A stretch of 64,000 bases of DNA from Macrotis lagotis (GCF_037893015.1 NC_133665.1:37196246-37260245), one strand, 5' to 3'. Counted from the stretch's first letter, positions 45,885 through 57,436 are shown. Translations and numbers: made by a program. Notes: generated from the letters alone by a model not told the origin.

Positions 45885-46139
45885 TTCCAATGCAAAGACA
45901 TCTGGGGCTCAGCACTATGCCAATTCAATATCACAGCTGAGTCTTTCTCAAGAGCACATCACTAGTTAATGAAAGAGCTAGGCCTGGAATCTAACTCTCC
46001 AGACTTTTCACTCCATTTTCTCCACACAGTGTCAGGGACCAAAATTCAAGTATAGGGTACAGAGAACATATATACATATGAAAGAGAAAGTAGACAAGTT
46101 TAGAATTATGAATAGGGACAATAATTCTACAAGAATCAG

Positions 46140-46400
46140 TGTGATATCATAGATAGTGCTGGACTTGGAGTCAGAATTCCTTGGATTCAGATCTCACCAC
46201 TGATATTGTCTGTGTAGTGACTTAAAATCTCTGAGTATAGATGTCCATATATCAAAAAATGGGGCAAATAATAGCTATCTCAAAGGATTGTTATGGGGTT
46301 CAAATGAAATAACGTATGTAAAATCTCTTGGAAATCTTCATACATATGTATGAAACACATACATATATATATGATTATCATTTATTATTATTTCCAAATT
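46140..46400 (+). mobile_element. MIR/CORE-SINE
   Basis: GTGATATCATAGATAGTGCT, GGACTTGGAGTCAGAATTCC, GGATTGTTATGGGGTTCAAA, TGAAATAACGTATGTAAAAT. Confidence 0.8.
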
Positions 46401-46465
46401 TACATTGCAATCTTGTAGAATGTCAGCCTTTTGACTACTTCTTTTTGAAGAAACTTATTTAGCAT

Positions 46466-46538
46466 ATATATATGTGTTTGTGTGTGTGTGTGTGTGTGTT
46501 TGTGTGTTTGTGTGTATGTGTGTGTGTGTGTGTGTATG
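46466..46538. repeat. (TG)n microsatellite
   Basis: About 73 bp of TG with TTTG and TATG interruptions. Confidence 0.95.
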
Positions 46539-46769
46539 ACCTCTCACTATTTGGGGATAGAATGACAAAAACTGTCTTTTCCTCAAGCAACTTAATTTTT
46601 TTTTTCCTGAGAAATATCACATCAACACAAGTAATTAAAATATAATCAAAATCATGAAAATTTATTTCAAAAAGGAGAGCATATTAATAATTGAGGAGAA
46701 AGACCTCATGTAGGATGTGATACAGAAAATGTGCTTTGAAGAGGATAGGGATTTTTGAAGGTAGTAATG

Positions 46770-47012
46770 GGGAAGCCAGAAATTTTGGACATGATTGATG
46801 GAAACTTGTTCAAAGGCATGAAAGCAAGAATTGTAATATTTTGCAAATAAAACAGTAGGTCAGTTTAACTTAAATAGAGATAGTATGAGGAGAGGAAAAT
46901 AAATTAATGTGGTTGAGAGTCAGATTGTGTAGGCTCTTAAAGACAGCTGAAGATATTCTATACTAAAGGTGAGAGTAGTTTATTGGAGTGATAAGGTCAA
47001 CATTTAATTAAT
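46770..47012 (+). repeat. Old dispersed repeat, unclassified, central module
   Basis: GACATGATTGATGGAAACTT, GTCAGATTGTGTAGGCTCTT, GGAGTGATAAGGTCAAC. It corresponds to a part downstream of the 5' module at 11217. Confidence 0.5.
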
Positions 47013-47029
47013 AATGCTCATAGGAATAG

Positions 47030-47840
47030 GGACTGGACCAATTATTCAGAAACTTGGAACTATGTTCAAAGGGAAATCAAATTGTGCATACCTTCTGATC
47101 TGAACATACTGGTCCACTAGGAGAGGGAGAGGGAGAGGGGAGAGGGAGAGGGAGGGGGAGGAGTAGTGGGGAGGGGGAGGAGTAGTGGGGAGGGAGAGGG
47201 AGAGGGAGAGAGCTATTTATTCAAAAATATTTATAGCAGTTCTATTTGTTATGTCAAAGAATTGAAAATTGAGGGGATCCCCATCCATTAGGGAATGACT
47301 GAACAAGTTGTATAAGATAGTAATGGAATACTGTTGTGTTATAATGAATGATGAGCAGGCTAATTTCAGAAAAACCTGAAAATATTTACTTATGTTAAAA
47401 TGAAGTGAGCAGAACCAAGAGAACATTGGACACAGTAACAGCAAATTAGATGATGAGCAACTTTGAATACTTTGCAGTTCTCATTATATATGCAATGATT
47501 CAAGACAGTTCTAAAGATCTCATGATAAAAAATACCAGCCATATCCAGAGGAAAAACAGGTACAATTTGAACACAGATTGAAGGATCCTATTTTTTCACC
47601 TCATTTTTTTTCATTTTTTACCTCTTGGCCTGTTTCTTCTTTTATAATATGACTAACATGGAAATATGTTTTACATGACTGCACATAATATAACCCATAT
47701 TAAATTGCTTATCACCTTAGACGTGGGACAGAGAAGAGAGACAGAGGGAACATTCAATTTGGAACTTAGAATTATAAATTGAATGTCAAAATTTGTCTAT
47801 AAATGTAATTGAGAAAAATAAAATATTACTTTTAAAAGAT
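47030..47840 (+). mobile_element. L1 LINE copy C, 5'-truncated
   Basis: Starts within the ORF2 C-terminal region (TTGGAACTATGTTCAAAGGG), then AATATTTATAGCAGTTCTA, GAATTGAAAATTGAGGGGATC, TGAAGTGAGCAGAACCAAGAG, and a 3'UTR (GACTAACATGGAAATATG, AGATTGAAGGATCC) ending in an A-rich tail near 47840 (GTAATTGAGAAAAATAAAAT). It joins the upstream dispersed repeat directly. A purine minisatellite interrupts it at 47118-47212. Confidence 0.9.
47118..47212. repeat. GGGAGA-type purine minisatellite inside L1 copy C
   Basis: 95 bp of pure purine except T in two GGAGTAGTGGGGAGG units that repeat at about 47157 and 47177. It replaces a short GGGAAAAGGA-like part of ORF2. Confidence 0.95.
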
Positions 47841-47844
47841 CAAA

Positions 47845-48320
47845 ACAAAAAGAAAATTCTTATGGTCACATGATTGAGATATGTCACAGGCAGAAACTGA
47901 ATTCAGTTGTCCCTGGGTCTGAGGTCAGCTCTTTTCAGTCCCTCAGTTCAACAACACTCAGATCTATCATCTTCTGATGATATTCCTGAGATGGGTCAAG
48001 TAAATAAATAAAAAAGATATTCCAATATAATTAGGGTCTGACTTGTTTTACTTTACATGTCAAATATTTTTGTGTATAAGGGGACACTATATGTCCACTT
48101 TATAGAAAATATATCATTTCTGTACTCTGACTAAATCTTGACCAGTGTTTCAAAAACAATTCTACAACAGGCATTGCAAAATGAGAATTCCTCAAGTCAG
48201 TCAAGTTTATGGTATATCTTCTATGAAATTGCACTAAGCAGGCACATCATATGATCATACGACCTTCACTTAGGTTTGTATCACTAACTTATGGGACCTT
48301 CTTGTAAGGCATGATTGAGA
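47845..48320. other. Unassigned sequence
   Basis: A short MIR-like patch may lie at 47870-47950 (GGTCACATGATTGAGA, GGCAGAAACTGAATTCAG). Otherwise nothing recognised. Confidence 0.35.
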
Positions 48321-48325
48321 TAAAC

Positions 48326-48470
48326 AGAACAAATAAATAAATAAATAAACAAACATACAAATAAATAAATGAATGGATGGATGGATGGATGGATGGAAGA
48401 ATAAATAAATAAATAAATATAATAAAAATGAATGAATGAATGAATAAACAAACAAATAAATAAATAAACA

Positions 48471-48510
<40 letters not shown>

Positions 48511-48511
48511 T
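48326..48511. repeat. Compound tetranucleotide array
   Basis: Blocks of AAAT, GGAT (48373-48395), AAAT, GAAT (48430-48445), AAAC/AAAT and GATA (48474-48510, nine units). Successive blocks differ by one base in the unit. Long open frames on the minus strand rich in YLSIY/IHPSIHP are products of this array. Confidence 0.95.
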
Positions 48512-48754
48512 AAACATCATCAAAGAAGAGGAGACTATTTTTCTAACACCCTGTTTTTCTTTTATAAATATAATGCATAATAGCTACATAGGTATATATT
48601 TAGACAAAAGTAATAGGTTCACACACTCACATTAATGTGGATTTGGAATCCAAGCATAGGTGTTCAAATTCATGCCCAAATTCATATCTCTGGTTCCCTA
48701 AGAGCTGAACGTTTATTTCTCATAATCCATAGCAAAATTTATTTTAAAAATAAT

Positions 48755-49365
48755 GTCTTTTGAGCTATCAATTCAACAATTTCACCTGTAAGTAATATCA
48801 AGAAGAAAAAGTTATCTTTTCAAAGATTTTCATAGTAGCATTATATATATATATATAAAGATGTGTATACATATAAAGATGTGCATGAGCCACCTAAATA
48901 TCCAACAATAAGTTGCTGTACTTTAATATAAGGTACCTTAATATAAGTTATCCACATAAGTTGCTGTACCTTAATATAAGGTAATTATATTACTATAATT
49001 TCATTAATACTGACAAACATGAAAAAACATAAAGAAGTCTAGAAAGGTCCTTCTGAAATAATTCAAAGCTAAAAAAAGAGAGAAATAGAACATTATAATA
49101 TACATTAGCCTCATCCTTACAAAAGATAAAAGTGACTGAGAAGCAAAAATATTTATAGAATTGCTGAGGAGGAATGATGGAGGAGGTTGCAAAGAAATGG
49201 AGAGAAAGGGAGTACCCATTGATTGAGAAATGACTAGACAAATTGGGATATACGAATTTAGTAGAATGTTATTTCAATATAAGAAAGAGTGAACGTGAAG
49301 AATTCAGAGAACCCTGGAAACACATATGAACTGATACAATATACACTGAACAGAACTAGAATCAT
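48755..49365 (+). mobile_element. Very old L1 LINE fragment
   Basis: TATTTATAGAATTGCTGAGG, GTACCCATTGATTGAGAAAT, GACTAGACAAATTGGGATAT, GTAGAATGTTATTTCAATATAAG and CATATGAACTGATACAATAT follow the ORF2 C-terminal order. 48838-48990 holds a short (TA)n and three GCTGTACTTTAATATAAGG-like repeats. Confidence 0.65.
48905..48985. repeat. Local tandem-like repeat
   Basis: AAGTTGCTGTACTTTAATAT (48910) and AAGTTGCTGTACCTTAATAT (48957), 47 bp apart, with TACCTTAATATAAG between them. Confidence 0.85.
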
Positions 49366-49369
49366 ATAA

Positions 49370-49570
49370 TCAATAAACAAGCATCTTTTATTAAACATTT
49401 TCTTTGTTTCAAGAACCCAATGGAGTTGCAGTATTCAGCATAATATATTGCTCATAGTAAGCTCTAATAGTTTGTTGATTAAAAGAATTATGGGCTTACA
49501 AATACAAGAATAAAAGAGCTCCTATTGTCAAAGAGCTTACAATATAGCATAATGACCATAATAATGTGAA
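49370..49570 (+). repeat. Old dispersed repeat, unclassified, 5' module
   Basis: AATCAATAAACAAGCATCTT, TTATTAAACATTTTCTTTG, then AATACAAGAATAAAAGAGC, CAAAGAGCTTACAATATAG. Confidence 0.6.
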
Positions 49571-49695
49571 GACGTCAAAACTCTCATCACTGGTACAGTT
49601 AATTCAGTGAACTGACTTGGAAACATTCCTCCCTCTCACCTCAAGGCAGAAATTGGGGTGCTTTAGATAGATATTAAAATATATCTCACTAGAAT

Positions 49696-49928
49696 TGTTA
49701 TTCAGTTGTTTCAGTCCCATTCTATTCTTTGTGACCCTATTTAGAGTTTTTTGCCAAAGATATTGGAGTTTATTATTTCCTTCTCTAACTCTTTACAGAT
49801 GAGGAAACTAAGACAAATAGAGTTAAGTGACTTACCAAGGGTCACACAGTTAATAAGTATCTGAGGTCTCATTTGAATTTAGGACTTTCCAGAGCCTGTG
49901 CCTTATCTATTGCACCACCTAGATGCCT
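49696..49928 (-). mobile_element. CORE-SINE (Mon1/WALLSI-like), near full length
   Basis: CAGTTGTTTCAGTCCCATTC, TTTTGCCAAAGATATTGGAG, AGATGAGGAAACTAAGACAA, GGGTCACACAGTTAATAAG, ATTGCACCACCTAGATGCC. Confidence 0.88.
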
Positions 49929-49934
49929 ACCAGA

Positions 49935-50487
49935 TATGATTAATATGTTTTACACAGCTACATCCCTTTGTTGAAAAGATGCTTTGGAGGAACAGATGGA
50001 AAGGAATTGTGGAATAATATCAAATTGGAGTTTTTGTAAAAGAATGGGAAAAAAGTGAATGATAATATGAGAACAAAGAATCCTCCTAGGGACTTTAAAG
50101 ACAACAAATGAAATTATGATACTTTATGCAAGGAGATGAAATCAAATGCAAATAGTTACCAATCAAGTTCAGTTGGTTGAAGTTTTTAATAAAACACTGA
50201 TTAAAAGATAAATGCACAAAAGAGTTCTTCTTTGAAGGCATTATAGAAAGATCTTACTTTAAAAGTTGATTAGAACTTCAAATCAGGGGGAAACATTGTC
50301 AGTTGATGATACTCTTTATATCCATCCTTCTTTTGACTTCTCCAAATATTCCACTTGAGGCATGGAGTGGAATGTGAATATGGTAAAAGAAGGAAGGGAA
50401 GATGATGAAGGAAGATGAGAGCAGATCAGGGATATACACTGTCCTTCTTAACTGTAATTTTAGTAAATATTCCAAAATAACAGCACT
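49935..50487. other. Unassigned sequence
   Basis: Nothing recognised. Confidence 0.3.
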
Positions 50488-50665
50488 CAAAGAGTTATTT
50501 TTTTTTTTTGGTTTTTGCAAGGCAATGGGGTTAAGTGGTTTACCCAAGGCCACACGGCTAGGCAATTATTAAGTGTCTGAGGCCAGACTTGAACTCAGGT
50601 ACTCCTGACTCCAAGGCCGGCGCTCTATCCACTGTGCCACCTAGTTGCCCCCCAAAGAGTTATTT
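50488..50665 (-). mobile_element. tRNA-derived SINE with perfect 13-bp target duplication
   Basis: Body 50501-50652 minus: T run, GGTTTTTGCAAGGCAATGGG, GGCAATTATTAAGTGTCTGA, CAAGGCCGGCGCTCTATCC. Flanked by identical CAAAGAGTTATTT at 50488-50500 and 50653-50665. It retains CpGs (CCGGCGC), a sign of youth. Confidence 0.96.
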
Positions 50666-50744
50666 CATAAAGAATTAAGTAGCAAACTGAACAATGTAAA
50701 GGACAACTTTCACAAAACAAAAATCACAGTACCAATAATAACTG

Positions 50745-50930
50745 ACATTGAAGGTCTGAAAAATTGTCAGCAATATTTGGAAATAGGTACAGTAGCTAAT
50801 GTTCTCCTCATTTACCAGACAAGAAAACTGAGACTTGTAACTAAGGTTAAAAGACTATCAAAGTTTGGTAGAACTGGCATAAGGTATAATTTTGATCCCA
50901 CTCTTGAAGTCAATGTGATTATCCTTAATG
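50745..50930 (-). mobile_element. MIR-type SINE
   Basis: AATGTTCTCCTCATTTACCA, GACAAGAAAACTGAGACTTG, TAAGGTTAAAAGACTATC. The 105-codon open frame across it (50645-50962) is therefore not a gene. Confidence 0.65.
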
Positions 50931-51960
50931 GCATAGTGTGGCATGCCCTGAAATCCAATTAAGTGCTCTTACATTAAATATGTGTCCTTCCAAAAGACTT
51001 AATCTGTGTTGAATGAATCAAAAGATTCACTCCAGCCAAGCACACAGTCTGAAGTTAACTTCTGGGCTTAGCCCCTAATGACTATTCTAAGAATAAACTC
51101 CATTTTCAAAGTGTTGATGCAAAATTAGAAAATTACTGAGGATATTTTAGCTAAGAATAAGATTTTTACAAATTATTTTCTCAGTGCTCAAGATTGTGAT
51201 AATGAGCTTGGTGCATTTTGAAATGATTTACTAAAAGCAAAAGTTTTGAAGGTATCATATTGAGGGGGACAGAGGGGACTTCAATATCCATTACCACAAT
51301 TAATAATGTTGGAGTATTTAACAGGAAAAGTGAGGCAAATAAATATGTAGAAAGGGGACTACAAAGGAGATTTGGAGTTAGTGGCACCAAGGTATCTCTC
51401 TGTATTGTTTTTTCTGATTGGCCTTAGTGGAGTCTTGAGCTACTCTAATATTCAGAATTGTATTGTTGAGTCCTATATCTATGGTTCCTTTTATTGTATT
51501 GTTGAGTCCTATACCTATGGTTCCTTTTTCTCTCCTCAGCAATTTTCTCTCTCATCTAAATGTCTTAATTACTAACCCTAATTTTTCACCATTTTTTAAC
51601 CATCTACCTAAACTTTTTCTTAAGTCTTGCTGTCCTCACTCTCCATATCTTACCTTCTGGGATTGTTTTCTCCTACAATCATCATACCCACAACCATCAT
51701 CACTACCACATCTCTTCAATATGATTTCCCCAACACAGAGGTCCAATGTCTCTCTTCAAGATAGAAGACAATTGGAAAAAATAATTTATACCAAGGAGTT
51801 GGGGTGTCTTAATGTGTTCTCACTAATAAAAGTAATTTGCTTTAGAAAAGAGGATACCTGGAGGAGTCAATGACTAACACAGACTCAGTGATATTGGAAT
51901 TTTGAGTATCAGTATGGGAAGAAAGTATATATTCTGGAGGTCCTACAATCTTAAGTTCAG
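50931..51960. other. Unassigned sequence with a 36-bp tandem duplication
   Basis: A unit starting TATTGTTGAGTCCTATATCT at 51461 repeats at 51497 with one change (51461-51530). Overlapping open frames of 67 and 136 codons contain the repeat and have no family signature. Confidence 0.4.
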
Positions 51961-51964
51961 AGAA

Positions 51965-52155
51965 AGGATTCTTAACCTTTTTTTGTTTCATGTGCCCCCT
52001 TTGTCAGTAAGGTGAAGACTAAGGAGGTAACCTAGATAAATCCAAGCCTATATGGCCAACCTGCATCACTGGATGGAATTTCCTAACCTGGAAGTTCTCT
52101 GTAACAATGATATCCTAGATCCAGTTCCTACTGTCATTATCATGAGTGAGGCAGG
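51965..52155 (+). repeat. Old repeat pieces
   Basis: 51967-52015 (ATTCTTAACCTTTTTTTGTT, CATGTGCCCCCTTTGTCAG) resembles the complement of 30510-30570. 52060-52150 (CTGCATCACTGGATGGAATT, TCCTAACCTGGAAGTTCTCT, CTAGATCCAGTTCC) is the 3' part of a MIR/Ther-like SINE. Confidence 0.5.
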
Positions 52156-52261
52156 ACAGTATAATGAGTTTCAGTGTCCTCATTTGAAAAAATAAAGGGA
52201 TAACTAGTATCCCTGTTAAGTAGGAATTCTATCAGGTAGAATTAATATGGGCTTGTGTGAG

Positions 52262-52314
52262 GGTGTGTTTTTGTGTGTTTGTGTGTGTGTGTGTGTGTGT
52301 ATGTGTGTGTGTTA
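52262..52314. repeat. (TG)n microsatellite
   Basis: About 50 bp of TG with TTTG and TATG breaks. Confidence 0.95.
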
Positions 52315-52419
52315 CAGTAGCTTACTTCCTTCAGTATAGAAAACTGAACATTTATTTTGGAATGAGAGAATCACATGATTCAGTTTCCTTACCTATAAAT
52401 TAAGGATGTTGTTGGTTCT

Positions 52420-54020
52420 GTTCTTATCCTTCATACCAAAACTACATCACTATGTAAGAGACAAGTTACAGTCCATCTCTGTCTGTGACTGTTCAGACCA
52501 ATATGAGCTCAAAATGACCTACACAAATAGTCCACCAGGTTGGATTCTCTATATTTGTTCATCTCACAGTTCCCTTAAGCTGCTTCAATTCTGCCTTGCT
52601 CAGGAGAGGGAACCCCTTGCTGGGAGATCCTGTACCAGTGACTCCCATGCTGAACAATCAGTTCCAAAGAGTATAGTTGGATTACGTTTGTTCTGAGAGC
52701 ATTTCATCTGTGAACGCTTACCTCATGTGAGTTCTCCATAAAATAGTTTTTTTTGGCAAGCCTAAGCTTGATATTCAAACAACTTTACCAGCCCATTGCA
52801 TATTGTCCTATTTTCTAGGACTGTTTGAAGCCATGACTTCATTGAGGCTTTCTCTGTGGCTTTTATAATGTGTTTATTTTCATATGTAGGACCTGAAAAG
52901 ATAGCTATAAATCATAGTCTAAAGATGATAATCTCACCTCATCAAAAATTCTTAGGTCCTCAAAAAACACTGAAAAGAGATCTAAGGATCTGACTTTAAG
53001 TGGCTCCCAACTTGTTTCCTCCAGATTACATTGAAGTGCAAGAGTAGCAAAACTATGCTTCAGGTCCTCATCATGGAGTCTCTTCCACTGGTGGCATAAC
53101 AACTTAAGGAAGCCAATATATTCTTATTTATGTATTGGAGGATATTTTCTCATTTTTTTACTATATTCAGTGTCTTATTTTGTCCTAATCTGTCCTCTGT
53201 CTGACTGGAAAAATTAATACATTAGTAAGAGCTTGTGAGCCATAATGTTACATGGGTTCTGATCCAAAGAATGTTTCAAATTTGAGGTCAGTTTTGTAGG
53301 GGCTACATTTATAATACTGGTTCAGTCTATAGTCTCTGCATAGAACTAGACTGAAGATGGTTTAACATGAATCTCAATGTAGGCACTTGAGCAAGTCTGT
53401 CTTCTTTTATTTGTTTTCCTTAGGGTCCTATTATTGAGGAAGCTTTATTAGACAGAAAAGATTAAAGCAGTCTGATGAAGCTATGGCCTAGAATGTGAAA
53501 CTAGGCCTAGAAGGACTCTCAGAGTTAGTATTTTCTAACACCTGGAAATGGGAAGATGCTTATTATGAGGCAAGTAGCTCAGCCTGGGGAGAGAGCTGGG
53601 GGTGGAAGAAGTAGGGAGCAGGCACTTTCTTTCTGCAGAAATAGAAAAATAATAACCCACATCCACCAGGATAGATAGAGTCTGTCTCTGCCTGATACCA
53701 CAATTCTGCAATCCCGTGAAATATTTATTGAAAGGGAGTATAAAACATTGATAATTGGTATTTGATGAAGGTTTGTGGCAATATGTTTTTAAAGTCCTGA
53801 AAGCCCATAATAATGTGGTTCTGTTTAGCTAGTTATCTCAAATAATAAGCTCAAAATCACTGTTTACTTTATACTACTGCAATGAAAATGATGATATTCT
53901 TTTGAAATAATTTGAATCCGGGGCATGGTTTTCAACACTGATATTGAATCTCGTCAACAACTTTAAAAAAACTAATAGAAAGGCAATATTCTCTCAACAT
54001 GCTCTTACTCAGTGATATAT
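52420..54020. other. Unassigned sequence
   Basis: 1.6 kb with no recognised repeat, RNA or coding signal. Confidence 0.35.
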
Positions 54021-54024
54021 CCAC

Positions 54025-54150
54025 CTCCCTTCCTTCAGCCTCATCCCTTAGATTATAAATGCCTTAAGAATAGAACCTTCCAGTTCCTCCACCCTACCAC
54101 AAGAGTTATGATCAAAGTAAGTATTTAATAATTGTTTGTCAGTGACTCAC
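54025..54150 (+). mobile_element. L2 LINE 3' end
   Basis: AGATTATAAATGCCTTAAGA, ATAGAACCTTCC, AAGTATTTAATAATTGTTTG. Confidence 0.5.
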
Positions 54151-54157
54151 AAGGTTT

Positions 54158-54159
<2 letters not shown>

Positions 54160-54199
<40 letters not shown>
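54160..54199. repeat. (AT)n microsatellite
   Basis: About 20 perfect AT units. Confidence 0.97.
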
Positions 54200-54201
<2 letters not shown>

Positions 54202-54549
54202 AAATTAATAAAAATAGATACTATTTTTGTAAGTATGTAGGCATGTAGGCATATATACCTACCAGGTCAGACAGATACATAGACAAATAGAAAGATAAAT
54301 AAGGAGACAGATAAGTAATAAGATACATAGCTATAAATATATAAATGTCTTTATACATATATTTGTTAAGTAGTTTAGTCAGTTGGTAGTGTATCCATGT
54401 ATTTCTGAAGTGGATCTTACCCACATCAGGAAATCTACTACATAAGATTGTTCATTCTTTTGGGGGAAGAGGGAAAAGGGGCTCTAGATCTGTGATTTCA
54501 TCATTATGGGGAGTGTTTAGGAAAGGATTTCTTTGCCAGTATAGCAGAT

Positions 54550-54785
54550 AATGCCTGTATCTGCTCTACAACTTGTAATCTTAGAAAGCTGTCAAAAGAT
54601 TTAGGATTCATGCACCCTTTATGACAGAAACAGGACTTGGCCATAAGTCTTTCTGATCTAAGGCTAGTTCTTTATCCCCTATACTAGGATATGTCTCATA
54701 TAACAACAATAGTAATAATAATATATAACAATTTAAAGCTTACAAAGTAACTTTCTCAAATGCTCCTGTGAAATTGATAAAAAAA
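54550..54785 (-). mobile_element. MIR-type SINE pieces
   Basis: TTTCTGATCTAAGGCTAGTTC, TTTATCCCCTATACTAGG, then AATAATAATATATAACAATT, TTAAAGCTTACAAAGTAAC. Confidence 0.55.
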
Positions 54786-55039
54786 AAATCTTGCTTTTAT
54801 TTAGAGAATTTGAGGATTTTAATGAAGGCAAAAAAACCTCTTTTTGGTTTTTCAGGAAGAGAAGGAACTATAAAGTTAGGGAAAGTGAACTATAAATGAC
54901 AAATTATATAAATATAAGGAGTATTTGATTTTCTTCTTGATTGAAAGAGTTTGAAGTGCAAACTTCTCAGGGTGGAGTAACAGGTAAGGAGTGATGTCCT
55001 CTCTACTTTGAAGACCTGAAGACAATCTGCTGCCACCAA

Positions 55040-55330
55040 GAAGCATTTATTTCCATTCCTTCCTTTAGGGTTCCACTCCTCTCAGACTGCTTCTTCTCTA
55101 AAGTCTTTTATGACTCCATCCCCTCCCAACACTGAAAATGATCTTGACATCTGATTTCTCAAAGAACTTTTTTTTGATTCTGCTATTTTTATTATAATTT
55201 TTCATTCTCACACTCTGCCTAGTACCATAATTATTTATGCTAATTTTGATTTCCTACTAAACTGGAATTTCTCTGAGGGCAAGGTCTTTGTCTTAACCTC
55301 TTCTGTGCATACATGAAACTTAATATTTGA
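55040..55330 (+). mobile_element. L2 LINE 3'UTR
   Basis: TTTAGGGTTCCACTCCTCTC, CTAAAGTCTTTTATGACTCC, then CTAAACTGGAATTTCTCTGA, GGGCAAGGTCTTTGTCTTAAC. Confidence 0.55.
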
Positions 55331-55339
55331 CTATACTAA

Positions 55340-56280
55340 GAATATGGACTTTTCTATTTGCCTTTCTGCTTATCTGTCTGTTTCCTTCTCTGCTTCTGTA
55401 TCTGTCTTTGTTTTTCTCTGTCTCCATCTTTTTTCCTACTCCCTTTCCCTTCCCTCTTCTCTGATCCTCTTCTTTACTCTCAATTATTTCTTAGGAAAAC
55501 TATATCAATCTTTTGAGTGTTTGTTTCATTTTTTCTTCATAATATCATACTTATTCCATGAGCTATAATCTTTCTAATTATTAGTTTTGTTTTGTGAATC
55601 CTTCTTTATCAACTGTTGGTTAACTTGTATGCAAGATAGAATGAAATTCATCCTTTTCCTCATCTTTTCCTTTACTTTTTTCTTGTACTTTTTTCATTTT
55701 CAAGCATTTATGTTTTCTCCCTTAGCTTCCCTCCGGAAAAACGAAAAGCAAAATTCTTGTATCAAGTATTCACTATCAAGCAAAACAATTGCCAAATTGG
55801 CCATTTCCAAAATGAATGTTCCATACTACACTCTAAATTCACCTCATAGTCAGAAGGTAGGAGGCATGCTTCATTATCATCTTCCTGTAATACCTTCTCA
55901 ATCTCTGACCTCTTACACTAGAAGGCACAGCATAGAAGACTGAGCATTTTCATCTTCCTTAAATTGGAATGTGTTAAAAATTATCTGTTCAAATTGAATG
56001 AACACAAACAGGAGAAAGCATCCCACATCTTTATTTTCAAAATTAATGTGATCTAATCCCCTCCCTCCCCAATCCAACTCATTCCATTTTGTACTGACAA
56101 AGAAAACTGAGTACAATCATTTCTGAATTGAGTTTGACAATTTTGTAAACTGAGACTTGTGTTTCACTTGTCATTGCCGATAAAATTTCTATCCTAGGAC
56201 CTTTTTCTTTTCATTTTTTATGTAAAATGCAGCAAAGACAGTGTCTTTATTATATTTCTTAGTTTTAAATGTATTTATTG
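55340..56280. other. Unassigned; pyrimidine-rich at 55355-55490
   Basis: CT-rich at the left, otherwise nothing recognised. Open frames of 74-118 codons are hydrophobic because of the pyrimidine bias. Confidence 0.35.
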
Positions 56281-56284
56281 CCAA

Positions 56285-56455
56285 CACTAAGAGGCAATAT
56301 TTAAATGATTGGACATTCAGACTTGGAGTCAGAGAGTTCATGTGTTATCACTGATACTTACCATATGACCGTTGGCAAGACATTAAAACTCTTAATGACC
56401 TAGGGAACTCTCTAAGATGTATCAATTGTAGAGGAATCAGTAAAATCCTGAATCT
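56285..56455 (+). mobile_element. MIR/Ther-like SINE
   Basis: GACATTCAGACTTGGAGTCAG, CATATGACCGTTGGCAAGAC, GGGAACTCTCTAAGATGTATC. Confidence 0.65.
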
Positions 56456-56461
56456 GGACCT

Positions 56462-56890
56462 CTTTTTTATAATCTCCCCAAATGATGACTTTAGAATAGA
56501 ATTTTTTTCTTCCCTTTCCTCTTATTTTTCCCATTTTCTTTTTTTTCTTTTCTTTTCCTTCCTCCTTTACTCTGTCTCCCTCCATTTCCTTTTTTCTTTT
56601 TCTCATTTTCCTCCATCAGACTCCTTCCCTCCTCTCCTTCCTACCTTCCTTTCTTTCCTTTTTAACAGATTTTTTCTCTTTTTTCTATCAGATTAACTAT
56701 CCCTTACTTATTTCCTTCTCTTTTTTTTCTCTCCTTCAGATTCTCCCTTCCCCTTCTTCATTTTCATTCCTCCCTTTCCTTCTTTTCTTCTTGTCAGACT
56801 CTCTCCTTTTTCTCTCCTTTCCTCCCAGGCTCTTTCCTTCTTTCTTTTCTTTCTTCCTTTCTTTTTCTTCTAGTTTGTCCTCTCTCTACT
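56462..56890. repeat. Polypyrimidine tract of about 420 bp
   Basis: Nearly continuous C and T on the plus strand, with short breaks at which the word CAG recurs: 56617, 56666, 56689, 56737, 56795 and 56826. Not a simple tandem repeat. Confidence 0.93.
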
Positions 56891-57436
56891 CTACCGCTAC
56901 CCTGAAGTTGTCATTTTAAGCCTGGTTTTGAGGAATGGATAGGATTCTGATAGGCACAGATCTTCCTTTTTCTATCCTTAGCTCCTTCCAGGTATCTTTG
57001 TTGCAAAACTTCTTCAGAATTGATGAGAGCTGCTTCCAGAGGCCCTGGTTTAGAGGGACTGACAGCAGGGCTTTCCAGCAGTCAGAGAAGCTGACTGATA
57101 ACAACACCATTTATCACTCAAGTCCTCTACACAGTAAAGGGGGGAAACACCTCATGTTCTGAAAAACAGAATCTACATGCACATCTGCTCTGAAAAGGCT
57201 TCAATGGCAAAATAATTTTCAAAATGTTTTATGACCCAAGGCAACTCTAAAATAGCTACACTTGTCAATTGAGTAGCCTCAAATCAGAATTATACTAATA
57301 TGCAGGTGGATGGCAGCAGCACATTATCCTGTCAAGCAAGAAGATCTGAACTCATAGGGAAAATATTGTGTTTTTAAGCATGGAAACAGCAAAGATGAAT
57401 GCATTTTACTATACAAACAATACTACAAAGAGCACA
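56891..57436. other. Unassigned sequence
   Basis: Nothing recognised. Confidence 0.3.

Noticed and set aside
48270-48523. Minus-strand frames with IHPSIHP and LFIYL repeats
   Set aside because: Translation of the tetranucleotide array 48326-48511.
50645-50962. 105-codon open frame on the plus strand
   Set aside because: Most of it runs antisense through a MIR (50745-50930) and its start overlaps the head of a young SINE.
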